This document shows positions 20,546-30,497 of a DNA stretch of 64,000 bases, piece by piece. Below the pieces are notes generated by a model, which saw only the letters and a list, made by a program, of their open reading frames with translations, was not told where the DNA came from and searched no databases. The first letter of the stretch is position 1; the number at the start of each line of letters is the position of its first letter. The position numbers were made by a program, and so were the translations under genes. The stretch comes from Anthostomella pinea (lineage: Eukaryota; Ascomycota; Sordariomycetes; Xylariales; Xylariaceae): contig CAUWAG010000013.1 of NCBI GenBank assembly GCA_963556695.1, positions 434,001 through 498,000 on the forward strand, in the 5' to 3' direction.

Positions 20546-20745
20546 ACCACCTATCTTAGTAAGTAACGGCATACGTATCGAATTTGGATAAGCACACTGG
20601 AATAAGCATTAATGATGGTATGTCAGACTGAAGCTGCTTATTCCGGTACGCTTATTCCAATATTTCAAAACATTCACGTGTGATCTAAATCCCTCCCAAC
20701 ATGGTGCACACGGAGACGATTGTTGACTGGGTGTACTACAACGAA
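20546..20745. repeat. dispersed repeat with central hairpin, copy B
   Basis: Matches copy A at 12,543-12,735. The hairpin arms are TTGGATAAGCACACTGGAATAAGC region (20,584-20,607) and GCTTATTCCGGTACGCTTATTCC region (20,636-20,660), separated by about 28 bp. It lies immediately beyond the copia target duplication. A single related arm, GCTTATTCCAGTGTGATTATCC, also occurs at 14,965-14,986 on the other side of the copia element. Confidence 0.6.
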
Positions 20746-21889
20746 TCGAGGAACCCAGCAGCTCGCTCCTCCTCTAGTATAAGATATATTCCGACCACTC
20801 TCAAATGTCGCGGTCGGAGGAGACTGGCAATCAGGAACTACTGGCGCGGCACCAAGGCATGACGCACAAGATTGCATTACACTACAGAACACCATTGTCG
20901 TATGCAGCGGGGGCCGCTTATTCCTGCGCGTGAGCTGTCTGTCGTGCGGCCCGCATACATGATCTGAGCATGACACGGCACGGAACCCTGGGCCTTCGGC
21001 AGGAGACCGGATAAGCAGATCATATGACTGGATGGAGGGAGCGCGTTCCGGCGGCGCGAATATACCGTTCTTATCTCTCTCTGATCGAAAGAACATTCGG
21101 CATCGGAGAATGGGGCAATCGAGTCGACTTTGAGAACTCGCTAGTCTTGGACTGCGGGATGCGCATGGAAAGGGGGGGGGGATTCCGCGTTGTCATGGGT
21201 TTCAAATTTATTGTCTGGTCCCCTGGAGCGGTACATGTACATGGATGGAGTGCTGACTCGTGGGATTTGCTGGGTCGATGTGACGATGACAGCATTGGAA
21301 GGCTAGAACGAGATTTGGAGACGCCTCTTTTTTTCGTGCCTTGGAAGCTTTCGCATGACTCCCAAGTCGCGGGACGCGCCTGAATGGGAAAGAGATGCGT
21401 TCGCTAGCTTTCGCGCTCAGTCTAGCGTAGCTTACGCAATCTGGTATTCCAACAAACCGAGGGCTTCCAACTTCCAAGCCCAGCCATGTCCTAGTCCTAC
21501 GTCTTACGCCCTGCCACCATGTCAGCGTAGAGAAGAGTCGGTGGGGCGGGCACCCATGCGTTGTGGCTTCGGAGGATTTCCGAGGCTCGCTGGGATGATC
21601 GTGGGGAATGAGACAGGGCGAGGGCCCAGATCGATCAGCGTTATCAAATCAGAATGGGATGACAGAAACCACACATAGGAAGGTTCGCTTCAGAGACTGA
21701 TCTTATGCCGCATGTTCGATTCCATAGTACGATTGATGGCGTAAATCGATAGTTCAACCGCTTGCCCTGGAGAAAAAGCTTCGAGGGATGTCTATGGGGA
21801 GAGCTTTCTCATGCGCACGACACAATGCGAGGAGTTGGTTCTTCGAAGGTTAGCTTTATTCATTAAAATGCTAGACGAAATGCCGCCCT
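20746..21889. other. no gene seen
   Basis: No frame here has motifs, hydrophobic leader or plausible splice structure that I can support. A run of ten G's lies near 21,172-21,181. The final part is presumably the 3' flank of the minus-strand secreted-protein gene. Confidence 0.4.
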
Positions 21890-22807
21890 TCATATATCCG
21901 CATCGTCGCTAATGGTGCTAGTACCGCCGCCTTCGGCCTCAGCGATGATCTGCGTGTTGACCACCTGGCCCCAGGGTTTGACATAGATGTTCGCCATGAT
22001 CTGCAGGCCCGCGAAGGGCGTGTACTTGTAGCCCAGCTCGAGCTCCGTGCTTCCATTCATCGTGATGGACCGGTTGTGGCCGGTAAAGGTCATGTCGCGG
22101 CTGTATGAGCCCACGACCCGGCGCCCGTGCTCGTTGCCGTCGTTGTCGAGGTACTGGTCGTAGATGCTGCCGTTCTGCGCCAGGATGCGGTTCGTGTGCT
22201 TCTCGCCCGAGTAGTTGTTCACCGAGTAGAGGATGTTGTGCTTCATGTTGTAGTCCTGCAGCTCGCGCCTCGTGTTGGTCGCGGAGGCTGATGTCGCGGC
22301 CAATGAGGTGGTCGAGCTTGTGCTTCCCAGATCGTCTGTGACGTTGCCCACGATGCTGTTGACCGAGTTTCCTAACGTTGCGACGATGGGGTTCAGGTCG
22401 ATGACGTTCAGGACGTCTCCGATCATCTGCACGACATTCCCCAGCCGGGCCTCCAGCAGGACCTTGGCCGAGACGTTCTGGATTTGCAGCGAGACCCTGT
22501 CGATCGAGGCGTCCACGCCAGCGGTGAAATGCAGCAAGTTGAGAACCTTGGCGTCCAAATTTAATTTTGCGGTGATGTTCTCGACCGTGATATCGATCTC
22601 GCCGACCGACACGGAGGCATTCAGGTACACATCGGGTTCCTCGGGGAGCACAACACCAGGCGTGTCGGCCGTCTCGTAGATGACGGACTCGGGGTCGCCG
22701 CGCTTATGCAGCTCGTAGCCGATGTAGCCGTTGTCGCTCTGGGCCAAGACGAGGGAAAAGAGCGACAAGAATAGGAAGGCATACGCCTTGGAAAGGAACG
22801 GACTCAT
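21890..22807 (-). CDS. secreted protein, paralogue of the gene at 23,614
   Basis: 305 residues without introns. An N-terminal signal peptide is clear (AYAFLFLSLFSLVLAQ, likely cut after Gln-Ser or nearby). The body has alternating hydrophobic residues typical of beta structure (PDVYLNASVSVGEIDITVEN) and several N-x-S/T sites. It aligns along most of its length with the divergent neighbour: PDVYLN, then VGEIDITVENITAKLNLDAKV, then ARLGNVVQMIGDVLNVIDLNP, then VVGSYSRDMTFTG. A serine/threonine-rich run (STSSTTSLAATSASAT) sits mid-protein. I do not recognise a named domain; a cell-wall or extracellular role is inferred from the leader only. It lacks the intron present in the paralogue at the corresponding place. 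Confidence 0.8.
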   Translation of the reverse strand: MSPFLSKAYAFLFLSLFSLVLAQSDNGYIGYELHKRGDPESVIYETADTPGVVLPEEPDVYLNASVSVGEIDITVENITAKLNLDAKVLNLLHFTAGVDASIDRVSLQIQNVSAKVLLEARLGNVVQMIGDVLNVIDLNPIVATLGNSVNSIVGNVTDDLGSTSSTTSLAATSASATNTRRELQDYNMKHNILYSVNNYSGEKHTNRILAQNGSIYDQYLDNDGNEHGRRVVGSYSRDMTFTGHNRSITMNGSTELELGYKYTPFAGLQIMANIYVKPWGQVVNTQIIAEAEGGGTSTISDDADI

Positions 22808-23613
22808 GATGATGTTGGACGGGAGAAGCGACTATGAGATGCTGAATCCTTGCACGACGAGACAGTGGACTGGACTGGACGAGTCACCGGCAGCAGGCGA
22901 GGGGAGCGGAATATCTAAAAGGACGAGCTCGAGAATGCCGCATTGATCACCGTGTCAAGCCAGGCGATACGCGGTGGAGGGGGGCGGCACCGTCTGAAAT
23001 GAGGAGGACAGCCATGCGCTCATTCACGACAGCTTCCATGCAGAACGCAGGGGCCTGGTTGGGCATGCCAACTTCATTTGAGGCTTCTGATATATGCCGG
23101 GATAAGTGTACATATATATTGAGAACCAGACTCCAGGAGGAATTGTTAGACAGGGAAAATGGCGGAGATAATACCGATAATGCCGGTGCAACACCTATTT
23201 GGGTATTTGGGGACGAGCTCCGCGCATGAGCATGGGGCGGTAGGGCTTCAGGGGTTGCAAGTTCGGTACTGCGCGAGACCTTACATGGCCGCAATTTCTC
23301 TGGAACTTGGAACAACAAGTTTCTTGCCCGCTGGGCGCATTCTTATGCATATCGGTACGATCCAGGCGGCGTCAGGAAGTTGGCGCAAGCCCAGTGGGCA
23401 TTGTCACCGATCTTATGCGATATAAATGACCGAAGGGGTGTCATCGTGGAGGTCAGGGGTGGGAAATACCCGAGGGCTTTGACGCTTGCGACCTGCCCCC
23501 CAGAAGAAGCGCGTCGACTTTATATCATCCATGTGCCAGTTGTAGTCGGCATTGGTGTCTCACGAGGTCCATTGTGTGTCGTCGCTCCTTCATTCACTCG
23601 TTCATTACCAAAG
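22808..23613. promoter_or_regulatory. shared upstream region of two divergent secreted-protein genes
   Basis: 806 bp between the divergently oriented start codons. TATATA-like words occur near 23,087-23,120 and 23,520. No specific operator could be assigned. Confidence 0.45.
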
Positions 23614-24732
23614 ATGCGCAATCATATCCTCCTCTCGTGGCTTTGCGGCTTCCTGCTGCTGGTCTTGGGTGCAGCGCAGACTGCCTCGTCGACCGCAGAT
23701 ACGACTCCAACAGACTCGGCGACGGAGACCACGGCGGCCTCGTCAACTGCCGACGCGAGTACGGCAGACTCGACGACGGAGACGACGGCGGCATCGTCGA
23801 CATCGACGTCTGAGCCGGCAGTGACGGCGACGGGCTCGTCTTCGAGCGACACGGTTTCGTCGCCGTCGGGAACCACCTCCACTGAGGGTGGAGGAAGCAG
23901 CACTACGAGCTCCGCTGCCTCTTATGGTTCAAATCCTCCCGATGTCTACTTGAACGTTCCCGAACTGCACGTTGGACGGATCGAGCTCGATGTCGACAAC
24001 CTGAGCGTCGATCTGAACCTCGCCGCGCAGGTATGTGGAATTCCCCAAACCCTCCCCTTCACGCTGCCACCAGGCACACGTCTAGCGCCACTTGATCCAA
24101 CACCACGCATCATTGCATAGGCAAAGTACTGATGAGCGTCCGTGGAACAGGTAGCCTCCCTGGTCGAAATCAACGCCGGAGTCCAAGTCAGCATCACCAC
24201 GGTCAACATCACCATCGCCGACGTCGACGCCGAGCTCGAGCTAGTCGTCCGCCTGGGTAACCTGGTCGACATTGTGAACCGGACCCTTGACTCGCTCAAC
24301 CTCAACCCGCTGCTTATCAACGTGCTCAACGACGTCACGGACGTCATCGACTCGGTGGTCGGCGCCGTTGACGGGCTGCTTGGGTCGATCGTGTCGGGAG
24401 ACTCAACGCTAAATTTCATCGTCGACAACTTGGGCAACATTGTGCAGGAGGTAGATGGCGCTGCCGGGGACGTCCTGAGCTCCATCGTCGGCAACTACCA
24501 GCAGAACATGACTTACACGGGCGCTCAGACGATCTTAGATGGTGGTTTGATACAGAAGACGTATCTGTACAGTGCTCTGAACTCGCTGGTAAACATTGTT
24601 ACCAATTCGGCGGGACAAGTCGTGCAGGCGGTCGTGGTTGGGAGCTCGAGCTCCTCGTCTAGCTCGCCTGCGGCTACGGCGACCACTGCATCGAGTACAG
24701 GCTCAGCGACAAGTGTGACCACGACGGGTTGA
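23614..24732 (+). CDS. secreted Ser/Thr-rich protein, paralogue of the gene at 21,890
   Basis: Two exons, 23,614-24,030 and 24,151-24,732, give 332 residues. The 120-bp intron has a GTATGT donor, a TACTGATG branch-like site and a CAG acceptor, phase 0, and contains in-frame stops, which supports it. A signal peptide (ILLSWLCGFLLLVLGAAQ) is followed by a long Ser/Thr-rich spacer (TASSTADTTPTDSATETT and similar), then the conserved module starting PDVYLNVPELHVGRIELDVD, then VVRLGNLVDIVNRTLDSLNL and IVGNYQQNMTYTG. The C-terminus is again Ser/Thr-rich and lacks a hydrophobic GPI signal. The spacer looks like an O-glycosylated stalk. Function unknown; probably cell wall or extracellular. Confidence 0.85.
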
Positions 24733-24908
24733 CTTGGTGGGTACCTATAGAGCCAAACCAATACAAGAAAAATAGTGCCAAGCTGTCAAGCCATATGATC
24801 TGCAAGAAGTGTTGTGAGCTGCTAGAGGTCATTGCGCGAGCCGAGGGAAGCGTGCCGAATAACTCAGACCCGCCCCCACCCATGAAAGCCTCACATGCTA
24901 GTGCAGGC

Positions 24909-24931
24909 TAGGGTTAGGGTTAGGGTTGGGG
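24909..24931. repeat. short internal telomere-like repeat
   Basis: TAGGGTTAGGGTTAGGG followed by TTGGGG: about three to four units of the fungal telomere repeat TTAGGG inside the chromosome, downstream of the secreted-protein gene. It could be a healed break, a telomerase-made insertion or a chance tract; it is short. Confidence 0.75.
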
Positions 24932-25045
24932 TTTCAGTCCACTGTTTAACTCAACGCGTCACTGCAGTGTCACAACATGGATGATATTATCACGTGCAGG
25001 AAAAGATTATGATGCCTGAACCTCGGAGGTTGTTATTGCATTAGG

Positions 25046-26224
25046 CTATAAGGTCTCGATTTCATATGATGCCAGCATGAAGGGCCCGACTCCCTTAAAA
25101 TCGTTTGATGCCAGCGGTACGGATATGTAGTACTGCAGGCCGTCAGCTTTTGTGAATTCAAGAAACAACTTGTAACTTGTACTTACCTCGAAGGTGGCGT
25201 TGCTACCCAACGAGCCTACCGAAACAGTGCCCTCCCAGTTCAGAGTCCCGTCGTCGTTCTCGACGACGAACTCATCGGTCAAGAGGTTATAGCCCTTCTG
25301 AGCGGCCGCCAGATAGTCGCCTTCAGCGAGCAAACCCAACTTGATCCCTTTCAGAAATCCATAGGTGAACATGGCCGAGCCGCTGCTCTCGATGTAGTTC
25401 CCCTCGGCGCCGGGGTAGGGCTCGCTCATGATCAGCCACCAGCCACCGGCCTCATCCTGGGCCTCGAGTAGCCCAGCGGCGAGCGTTATGAAGTACTCCA
25501 CCAGTCGGGCGTGGCCCGCGTGGGACTCGGGGAATACCTGGATAACCTCGAGCAGCGATAGGAAGTACCAACCGTCGGCCCGATCCCACACCAGGGGCGA
25601 AGCGCCCGTGACGGGGTCGGCCCACACAGCCACCTTGCTCTCGTCGTAGCCATGCACCAGAAGGCCAGTTGTTTTGTTGCGCGTGTGCGCGTCGATGTTG
25701 TCGTACTGCACCATGATGTCGTCCCACGCGGTCGCGTTGTCGCTGTCGAACAGGCTCGTCCACTTGGTGTAGAACGAGTCTGCCATGAAGATGCCATCGA
25801 GCCACATCTGGTTCGGATAGGTCGGACTCCGATGCCAGAAGCCGCCTGTCGCCGTCCGCGGGTGTCTGTTGAGCTGCTCGCGGATGATGCCCGCCGCCGC
25901 CTTGTACTTTTCCTCCCCGGTGTGCTCGTACCACCAGAGGATGTTGTTGCCGATGCGGTAATTGTCCAGAGAGTAGAAGGTGTAGTTCCAGTCCTTGATC
26001 GTGCCGTTATCCTGCACGACGGCGTCGTCGATCTGCCCGCGGTACCAGGCGAGGTACGTCTCGTTCTGCGTCAGGTTGTACGCTGCTTGGTAGCCCAGAT
26101 AGAGTGTCGCTTGCGTGTAGTCGAAGTTGGCCTCGACTCCGCGCTCGATGAACGAGTCGGCCGTCCACGCTAGATATGGCGTGGCAGCAGCCGCTCTGGC
26201 AGCGAACAGCAGCATCGACTTCAT
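25046..26224 (-). CDS. GH105 unsaturated rhamnogalacturonyl hydrolase
   Basis: A glycoside hydrolase of the YteR/YesR type that removes unsaturated galacturonic acid from rhamnogalacturonan oligomers after lyase cleavage. Typical (alpha/alpha)6-barrel motifs are visible: NQMWLDGIFMADSFYTKW (the substrate loop with the catalytic-type Asp), VHGYDESKVAVWADPVTGAS, VWDRADGWYFLSLLEVI, ESSGSAMFTYGFLKG, and the end WEGTVSVGSLGSNATFE joined to YYISVPLASNDFKGVGP. A 54-bp intron (25,133-25,186; GTAAGT donor, GCTGAC branch, CAG acceptor) separates the last two; its removal gives 374 residues and a canonical join. The N-terminus is a short hydrophobic leader (MLLFAARAAAATPYLAW), so it is probably secreted. 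The intron has no stop and keeps frame. Confidence 0.9.
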   Translation of the reverse strand: MKSMLLFAARAAAATPYLAWTADSFIERGVEANFDYTQATLYLGYQAAYNLTQNETYLAWYRGQIDDAVVQDNGTIKDWNYTFYSLDNYRIGNNILWWYEHTGEEKYKAAAGIIREQLNRHPRTATGGFWHRSPTYPNQMWLDGIFMADSFYTKWTSLFDSDNATAWDDIMVQYDNIDAHTRNKTTGLLVHGYDESKVAVWADPVTGASPLVWDRADGWYFLSLLEVIQVFPESHAGHARLVEYFITLAAGLLEAQDEAGGWWLIMSEPYPGAEGNYIESSGSAMFTYGFLKGIKLGLLAEGDYLAAAQKGYNLLTDEFVVENDDGTLNWEGTVSVGSLGSNATFEVSTSYKLFLEFTKADGLQYYISVPLASNDFKGVGPFMLASYEIETL

Positions 26225-27022
26225 CTTGGCAGTTGGCGTTGTCGATCACGGAAGGTCAACGCCTTGCACCTTACACCTGCGGCAGATGCTCGTTCTTATA
26301 ATGGCTCAGCGCGAGCCCTTGTGAACCGGAAAATTCGTGTCGTAGGGGTTCAATTCCTCCGCATACTTCAGTTCAAAGGGTAGTATACCAGGCCTGAGTA
26401 CATTCGGTCCCTAACGCATTCACACGTGGAGGACCCGATAGCTTGTTACTCCGCAGGTATCGATATGTGGGCGTCGCATATGCTCCTGTCTAACGGGTGG
26501 AAAATTGGAGAATCTCAACCCTGCATCCCGAGTAACCCCCGCAGTCAGCGTCTTGGTTTGCCACTGTTCAGACGTGCTGACGTGCAAGTGGGGGAGCCTT
26601 CCTGAAAATGCGACATGTTCTGCCTAGGTAAGTAGTACTCGGTATACGGGTTGCTATCAGCAACTGGACGATGCGGATGCGAATCACCAAGTTACCAGGA
26701 TGAAGCCATGAGTTTCTCGACCGTCCCATCAAAGAGCTCATTGGTGGACTTTCAGACCGCTGGAACTTCGCTTATATGTCGCGTTGGCAGAAAATATGCA
26801 GACACCGGTGAACTCGGCCAATTTTTGTGTTGATGCTGCAAAGATTGGCTGGGATTATCTGTTCTCTTAGTTGAAATCCTCCGTTGGGCGCCCAATACTT
26901 CGCTGGGTCCAATTCGCGATGTTCTTCTACTGAGGACATGATAGGACAAGCTGCGGATGGCTACAAATGTCTCGGAGTACAACGCGCTTAGCAAGGGTAT
27001 TATTGAGTGTATCTGATATGAG
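26225..27022. other. no gene seen
   Basis: Upstream flank of the GH105 gene followed by sequence without supported coding potential, ending at the solo gypsy LTR. Confidence 0.4.
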
Positions 27023-27182
27023 TGTTACGCTATTACATAATACCTCCACATATTTACGTACATATATACCCCAAGCTTCCCCGTTCTCTTCAGACCTTGC
27101 CTCTTCTTCCTTAGATATCGTTGAATCTAGATATTTCATCTCATCAGCCCTGACCAGCGCAGCTGCAGGCCTGATTGTCACA
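27023..27182 (+). repeat. solo LTR of the chromovirus family
   Basis: 160 bp, TGTTACGCTATTACATAATA at the start and GCCTGATTGTCACA at the end, matching the 3' LTR at 3153-3327 apart from scattered changes and the 15-bp duplication there. A perfect 5-bp duplication ATGAG flanks it (27,018-27,022 and 27,183-27,187), so insertion and excision by LTR recombination are both clear. Confidence 0.9.
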
Positions 27183-27774
27183 ATGAGAAGCATTTCACTA
27201 AATATAGAATTCGAAAGAGTGCCTGGCCGTTGCTCTCACATGGATGTCAGGAGTGAACGTGGTATTACTATGGTCGGTTCTCGACAGTAAGTTTATTTAT
27301 TTCAGGTTTTAGAATGACTCGTACTGTTAAGTCTATTAGGATAGGTGTTCGAAGAACGCAAACAACTATCAGGGAAAATGCACATGAGTAATACCATCTA
27401 GCCTGCTAGAAAGCAAATATGCATGGCAAACTAGCACTTGCTAAGTTGCTTACCTATCGCTTGGAGCTCGAATGAGTTCCGGCACGACATTGTAGCTACT
27501 CCACCCAAAAGAAAGGGGCTGGACGTGTGAGCTGACGCCCAGTCTATGCGTTACTGACGCACGTAGCTAGGGATTACTCCATTGGAACTACCCAGAAGTG
27601 ACTGTGAAAACCAGAATGGTATAGGAGCTTCGGAATCGAATTGTGGACTGAGAACCCCTGCGAGCCTCGAGGACGAACACACCACACTTGTGGCTTCTTA
27701 TTCATGTCTTCATGTTGGCATATACGTTGCCTTCACTTCTTTGACGGGCCAGCGCCGTTGTTGGAAGTAGCGCT
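27183..27774. other. no gene seen
   Basis: Between the solo LTR and the kinase-like pseudogene. Only short frames without motifs. Confidence 0.4.
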
Positions 27775-29111
27775 TCAGCTTTGCTTCCACTTGGAGCTCT
27801 GAGAAGGCTGAGGCATCTCCGGCGGCTCGAAGAGCAACTTGTTCATCAGTTGCTCCATGGCTTCGTCGGTCTCGGCCGCCTCGTTGTCCTTTACATTGTA
27901 CGCGTCGGCAGTGCGCGCGGCGCTCTCCTGCGTGAAAGCGAGCATCTTCTAGGCTGGGCCGCTCCCGCCGCTCGTCAGCCAGACTGTAGGCCAGTAAGTC
28001 CACTAGGTCCGGGTCAAGGCTTGGATAGGCGTCCCCGTTGCCGTGGGGAGCAGGGAGAATCTCAAACGCCTTTGTCTTGGTTACGCCCTTGTACGGGACG
28101 TGCTTTCCCACGTGGATTTCGCTGTGCTCTATCAAGTCAAGCATGATCTGGTTTGATATGTATTAGCAGGGCCAAAAGTGGGCAGTTTGGTGATTAAGAT
28201 GGAAGGTACCGGTATGCGGATTGCCTTAACGTAATGAACGAGATACGCTAGGATGGTCAAGGGGCAATGGGAGGGATGTTGGGCAAGCAATAGAACGGAA
28301 CCGTCCATAAAACAAAAAAGAGTGTCTCGCTGACTTACCTCCGCACACTGGTATGGGTCCATGTTCTCCTCGTCCGGCTCTAAAGCTTTCGAATAGCCGA
28401 AGTCGATGAACTTGATTGAAGGGATCAGATTATGTTCCGAGCACCCATCGCCGCGGTTGCATACCATTACTGTACCAAATATTTTAGCCAAGTACTCACA
28501 AGCCGTCCCATGAGGGTGAAACATAAGAGTCCAAAAATGTACCATTAGAGAGGTGTAAATCGTTATGGGTGAAGCTGGGCTCGCCTGGGGCTACTGGTCT
28601 TGTGGTCTCCAACTGAATGGGCGTATCGTTATTGCCATTAGGCGGGCATGCCATCGCGACACAGGCTTTTACCACCAAAGCACATTAGTTCCAATGTTAG
28701 CAAAACCCTCGAAAATATAGATAGCCTTGCCATGGGGGATGGGTAGCAGGTTTATTCCAGACTTACTGCACAGATAGAAAGCCCACAACACACGATTGGG
28801 CAGAATTATCTTCTCATCCACAACCCTATCGAACAGATCTCCCAGGTCCCGTTCTCTAGATATTCCATCACGAGTATGGGACCCTCAAAGCCTTGTAAGT
28901 AGTCGACTTGTTCTTCGCCGACCCCCCGGTTGCCCCAGACGAAGCTGCCCAGTTGCTGTATCGCTGTACTCCCAGCAGGTCTTGGTGTCCTATTGCCGCC
29001 TTTTGATGCAACGTACTTGACGATGTCGTCCGCTCCCGTGTACGATGTTCTGCATAAATCGTGACTGAACATCAAGCATGTTAAACCTGTGGTAGGTGAT
29101 GACCCGGACAC
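27775..29111 (-). pseudogene. fungal protein-kinase-like gene with two frameshifts
   Basis: A multi-exon protein-kinase-like gene. In order: GPILVMEYLENGT (hinge); LGDLFDRVVDEKIILPNRVL and WAFYLC in a shifted frame; a donor GTAAGTCT; FTHNDLHLSN (catalytic loop, HxDLxxxN); intron 28,470-28,542; VMVCNRGDG and IKFIDFGYSKAL (DFG motif); intron 28,148-28,338; then IMLDLIEHSEIHVGK and a C-terminal tail. Splice joins are exact (SN plus V across GTACAT...CAG). Two single-base deletions break the frame, near 28,841-28,850 (between GT and LGDLF) and near 27,944-27,952 (between RPSLE and KMLAFTQESA). The N-lobe before GPILV is not clearly present. With both shifts corrected the tail ends at a TGA at 27,775-27,777. 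No transposon is inside it. Confidence 0.72.
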
Positions 29112-29731
29112 TGCAAGCCTCCCAAGACTAAGGCTTTAGGGGCAACCAGATCGGCGAGGGTTTGACTGGCTAATGGCAGCAGTGCTTTTGGAAGTGCTAT
29201 GCTCAACTCACTGCAATGTTTCCGCAATGTTTCCCTCGCAGTCTGCTTTGAATCCGACTTTGACGCCCTCCCAGCCTCTCGCGGTATTCGCGTCTACTTT
29301 TCCCCTCTAGGCGTGTTTCCCGCTACCCCCATTTCGGACCAGGGACATGGTGGGTCCTGAGGTCCCTCGCATTTTAGTGTGCGAACCGCCGTCTTGAAGA
29401 TCTGGCTCTGATCATCAACAACACATCACTGACATCAGACGCACACGATTGCGCAACTCAGCTGTCTAGTGAACGCGATCTTTTCAAATTGTATCTAGCA
29501 GGCATGACGCTTGGCATCCGGCCTGACGCTCGCACCGCAAATTTGCGCTGACTCAACCGACCAACTTCGCCACGCCTTAAGGACACGTCAGGCCAGAAGA
29601 CCAGGCAGCAAGACATCGCGAAGCATAATAAGCGCCCGGCAGAAGAAGGGGAGAGACCCAGTTCTCCCGAACTCCCCTGTACATTCCGCCTTGCAAGCAG
29701 CTGCTTGCATCTCGGATTAAATACAACTACG
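29112..29731. other. intergenic, no gene seen
   Basis: Flank upstream of the ARF-like GTPase gene. It contains T/C-rich stretches and no supported coding region. Confidence 0.4.
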
Positions 29732-30497
29732 ATGAGCACTCGCCAGGGCTGGTTCTCGTGGACGCGAGAATGGCTCCTCACCAAGGGCACCATCACATCA
29801 AAAACTGCAGTCAGCCGCACCTTCGACCAGGTCTCAGCGCGAATCCTCATCACGGGCCTCGACGCAGCTGGCAAGACCACGCTTCTAGAACGGCACTTGT
29901 CGCAAGATCTGGGCAGAGATATCGGCATCTCTAACCCGGCCACCGGGTTCAACGTCGAAGAGCTTCGCTACGGCAAGGTTGATTATGAAGCGATTGATGT
30001 TGGGGGCGATTGTAAGAAATTGATTAAAGACCTGGAGAGAAGCAAGTTCCATGAGAGCGATGCGGTTATTTGGATCATCGACTCCAATGATACCGAACGA
30101 TTCGTAGAGGCGGAGGAGGAGCTGCAGCGGATGCTTCGTTTGGACGATGACAGGCACAAGCCTCTCCTGGTTTTGGCGAACAAACAGGATCTCAAAGACT
30201 GTTCAGAGGTGTGAGACGTGTCATTTGCGCTTTGAAACTAGGCTGATGAGTCCAGAATTTCAAGTCTCTAGACGACATACAAGATAGCTTTGATCGCCAC
30301 CTTCGAGAATCCCTCTGCGATCGTCCATGGGTAAGTTGACTATATTGAAAGACTCCATATTGACGAATTAGGCTGATGCACCAATCCAGCGGCTCGCAGG
30401 CACTGACATGCTCACGGGGGAAGGCTTGCTTCCGGCTTTCGAATGGCTGAGTGCCCGATTGACGAGTCAAGAAATGGTAGAGACAAGAAAGATGTGA
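29732..30497 (+). CDS. atypical ARF-like small GTPase
   Basis: Three exons (29,732-30,208; 30,256-30,330; 30,390-30,497) give 219 residues. Introns of 47 and 59 bp have GTGTGA/GTAAGT donors, GGCTGATG branch-like sites and CAG acceptors, both in phase 0. ARF-family motifs: P-loop GLDAAGKTT (42-50), switch I ATGFNVE, switch II IDVGGD (88-93), NKQD (150-153). Two departures matter. The residue after DVGG is Asp instead of the catalytic Gln (Gln71 of ARF1), and the protein starts MSTRQGWF without Gly2, so N-myristoylation is not expected. The 30-residue N-terminal extension and the C-terminal MLTGEGLLPAFEWLSA (the SAxTGxGLxxxxxWL pattern) fit an ARL protein. Reduced GTP hydrolysis is inferred. 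Confidence 0.85.

Noticed and set aside
14965..20607. Larger DNA transposon bounded by inverted GCTTATTCC arms with the copia element inside
   Set aside because: Similarity between repeat copies continues beyond the supposed ends, and no clean target duplication is visible (TTGA versus TTAA), so I treat the arms as part of a dispersed hairpin repeat.
26290..26365. tRNA-like 3' half (GGTTCAATTCC with CCTCCGC)
   Set aside because: The T-arm-like words are present, but I found no matching acceptor 5' strand, D arm or anticodon arm in the right spacing.
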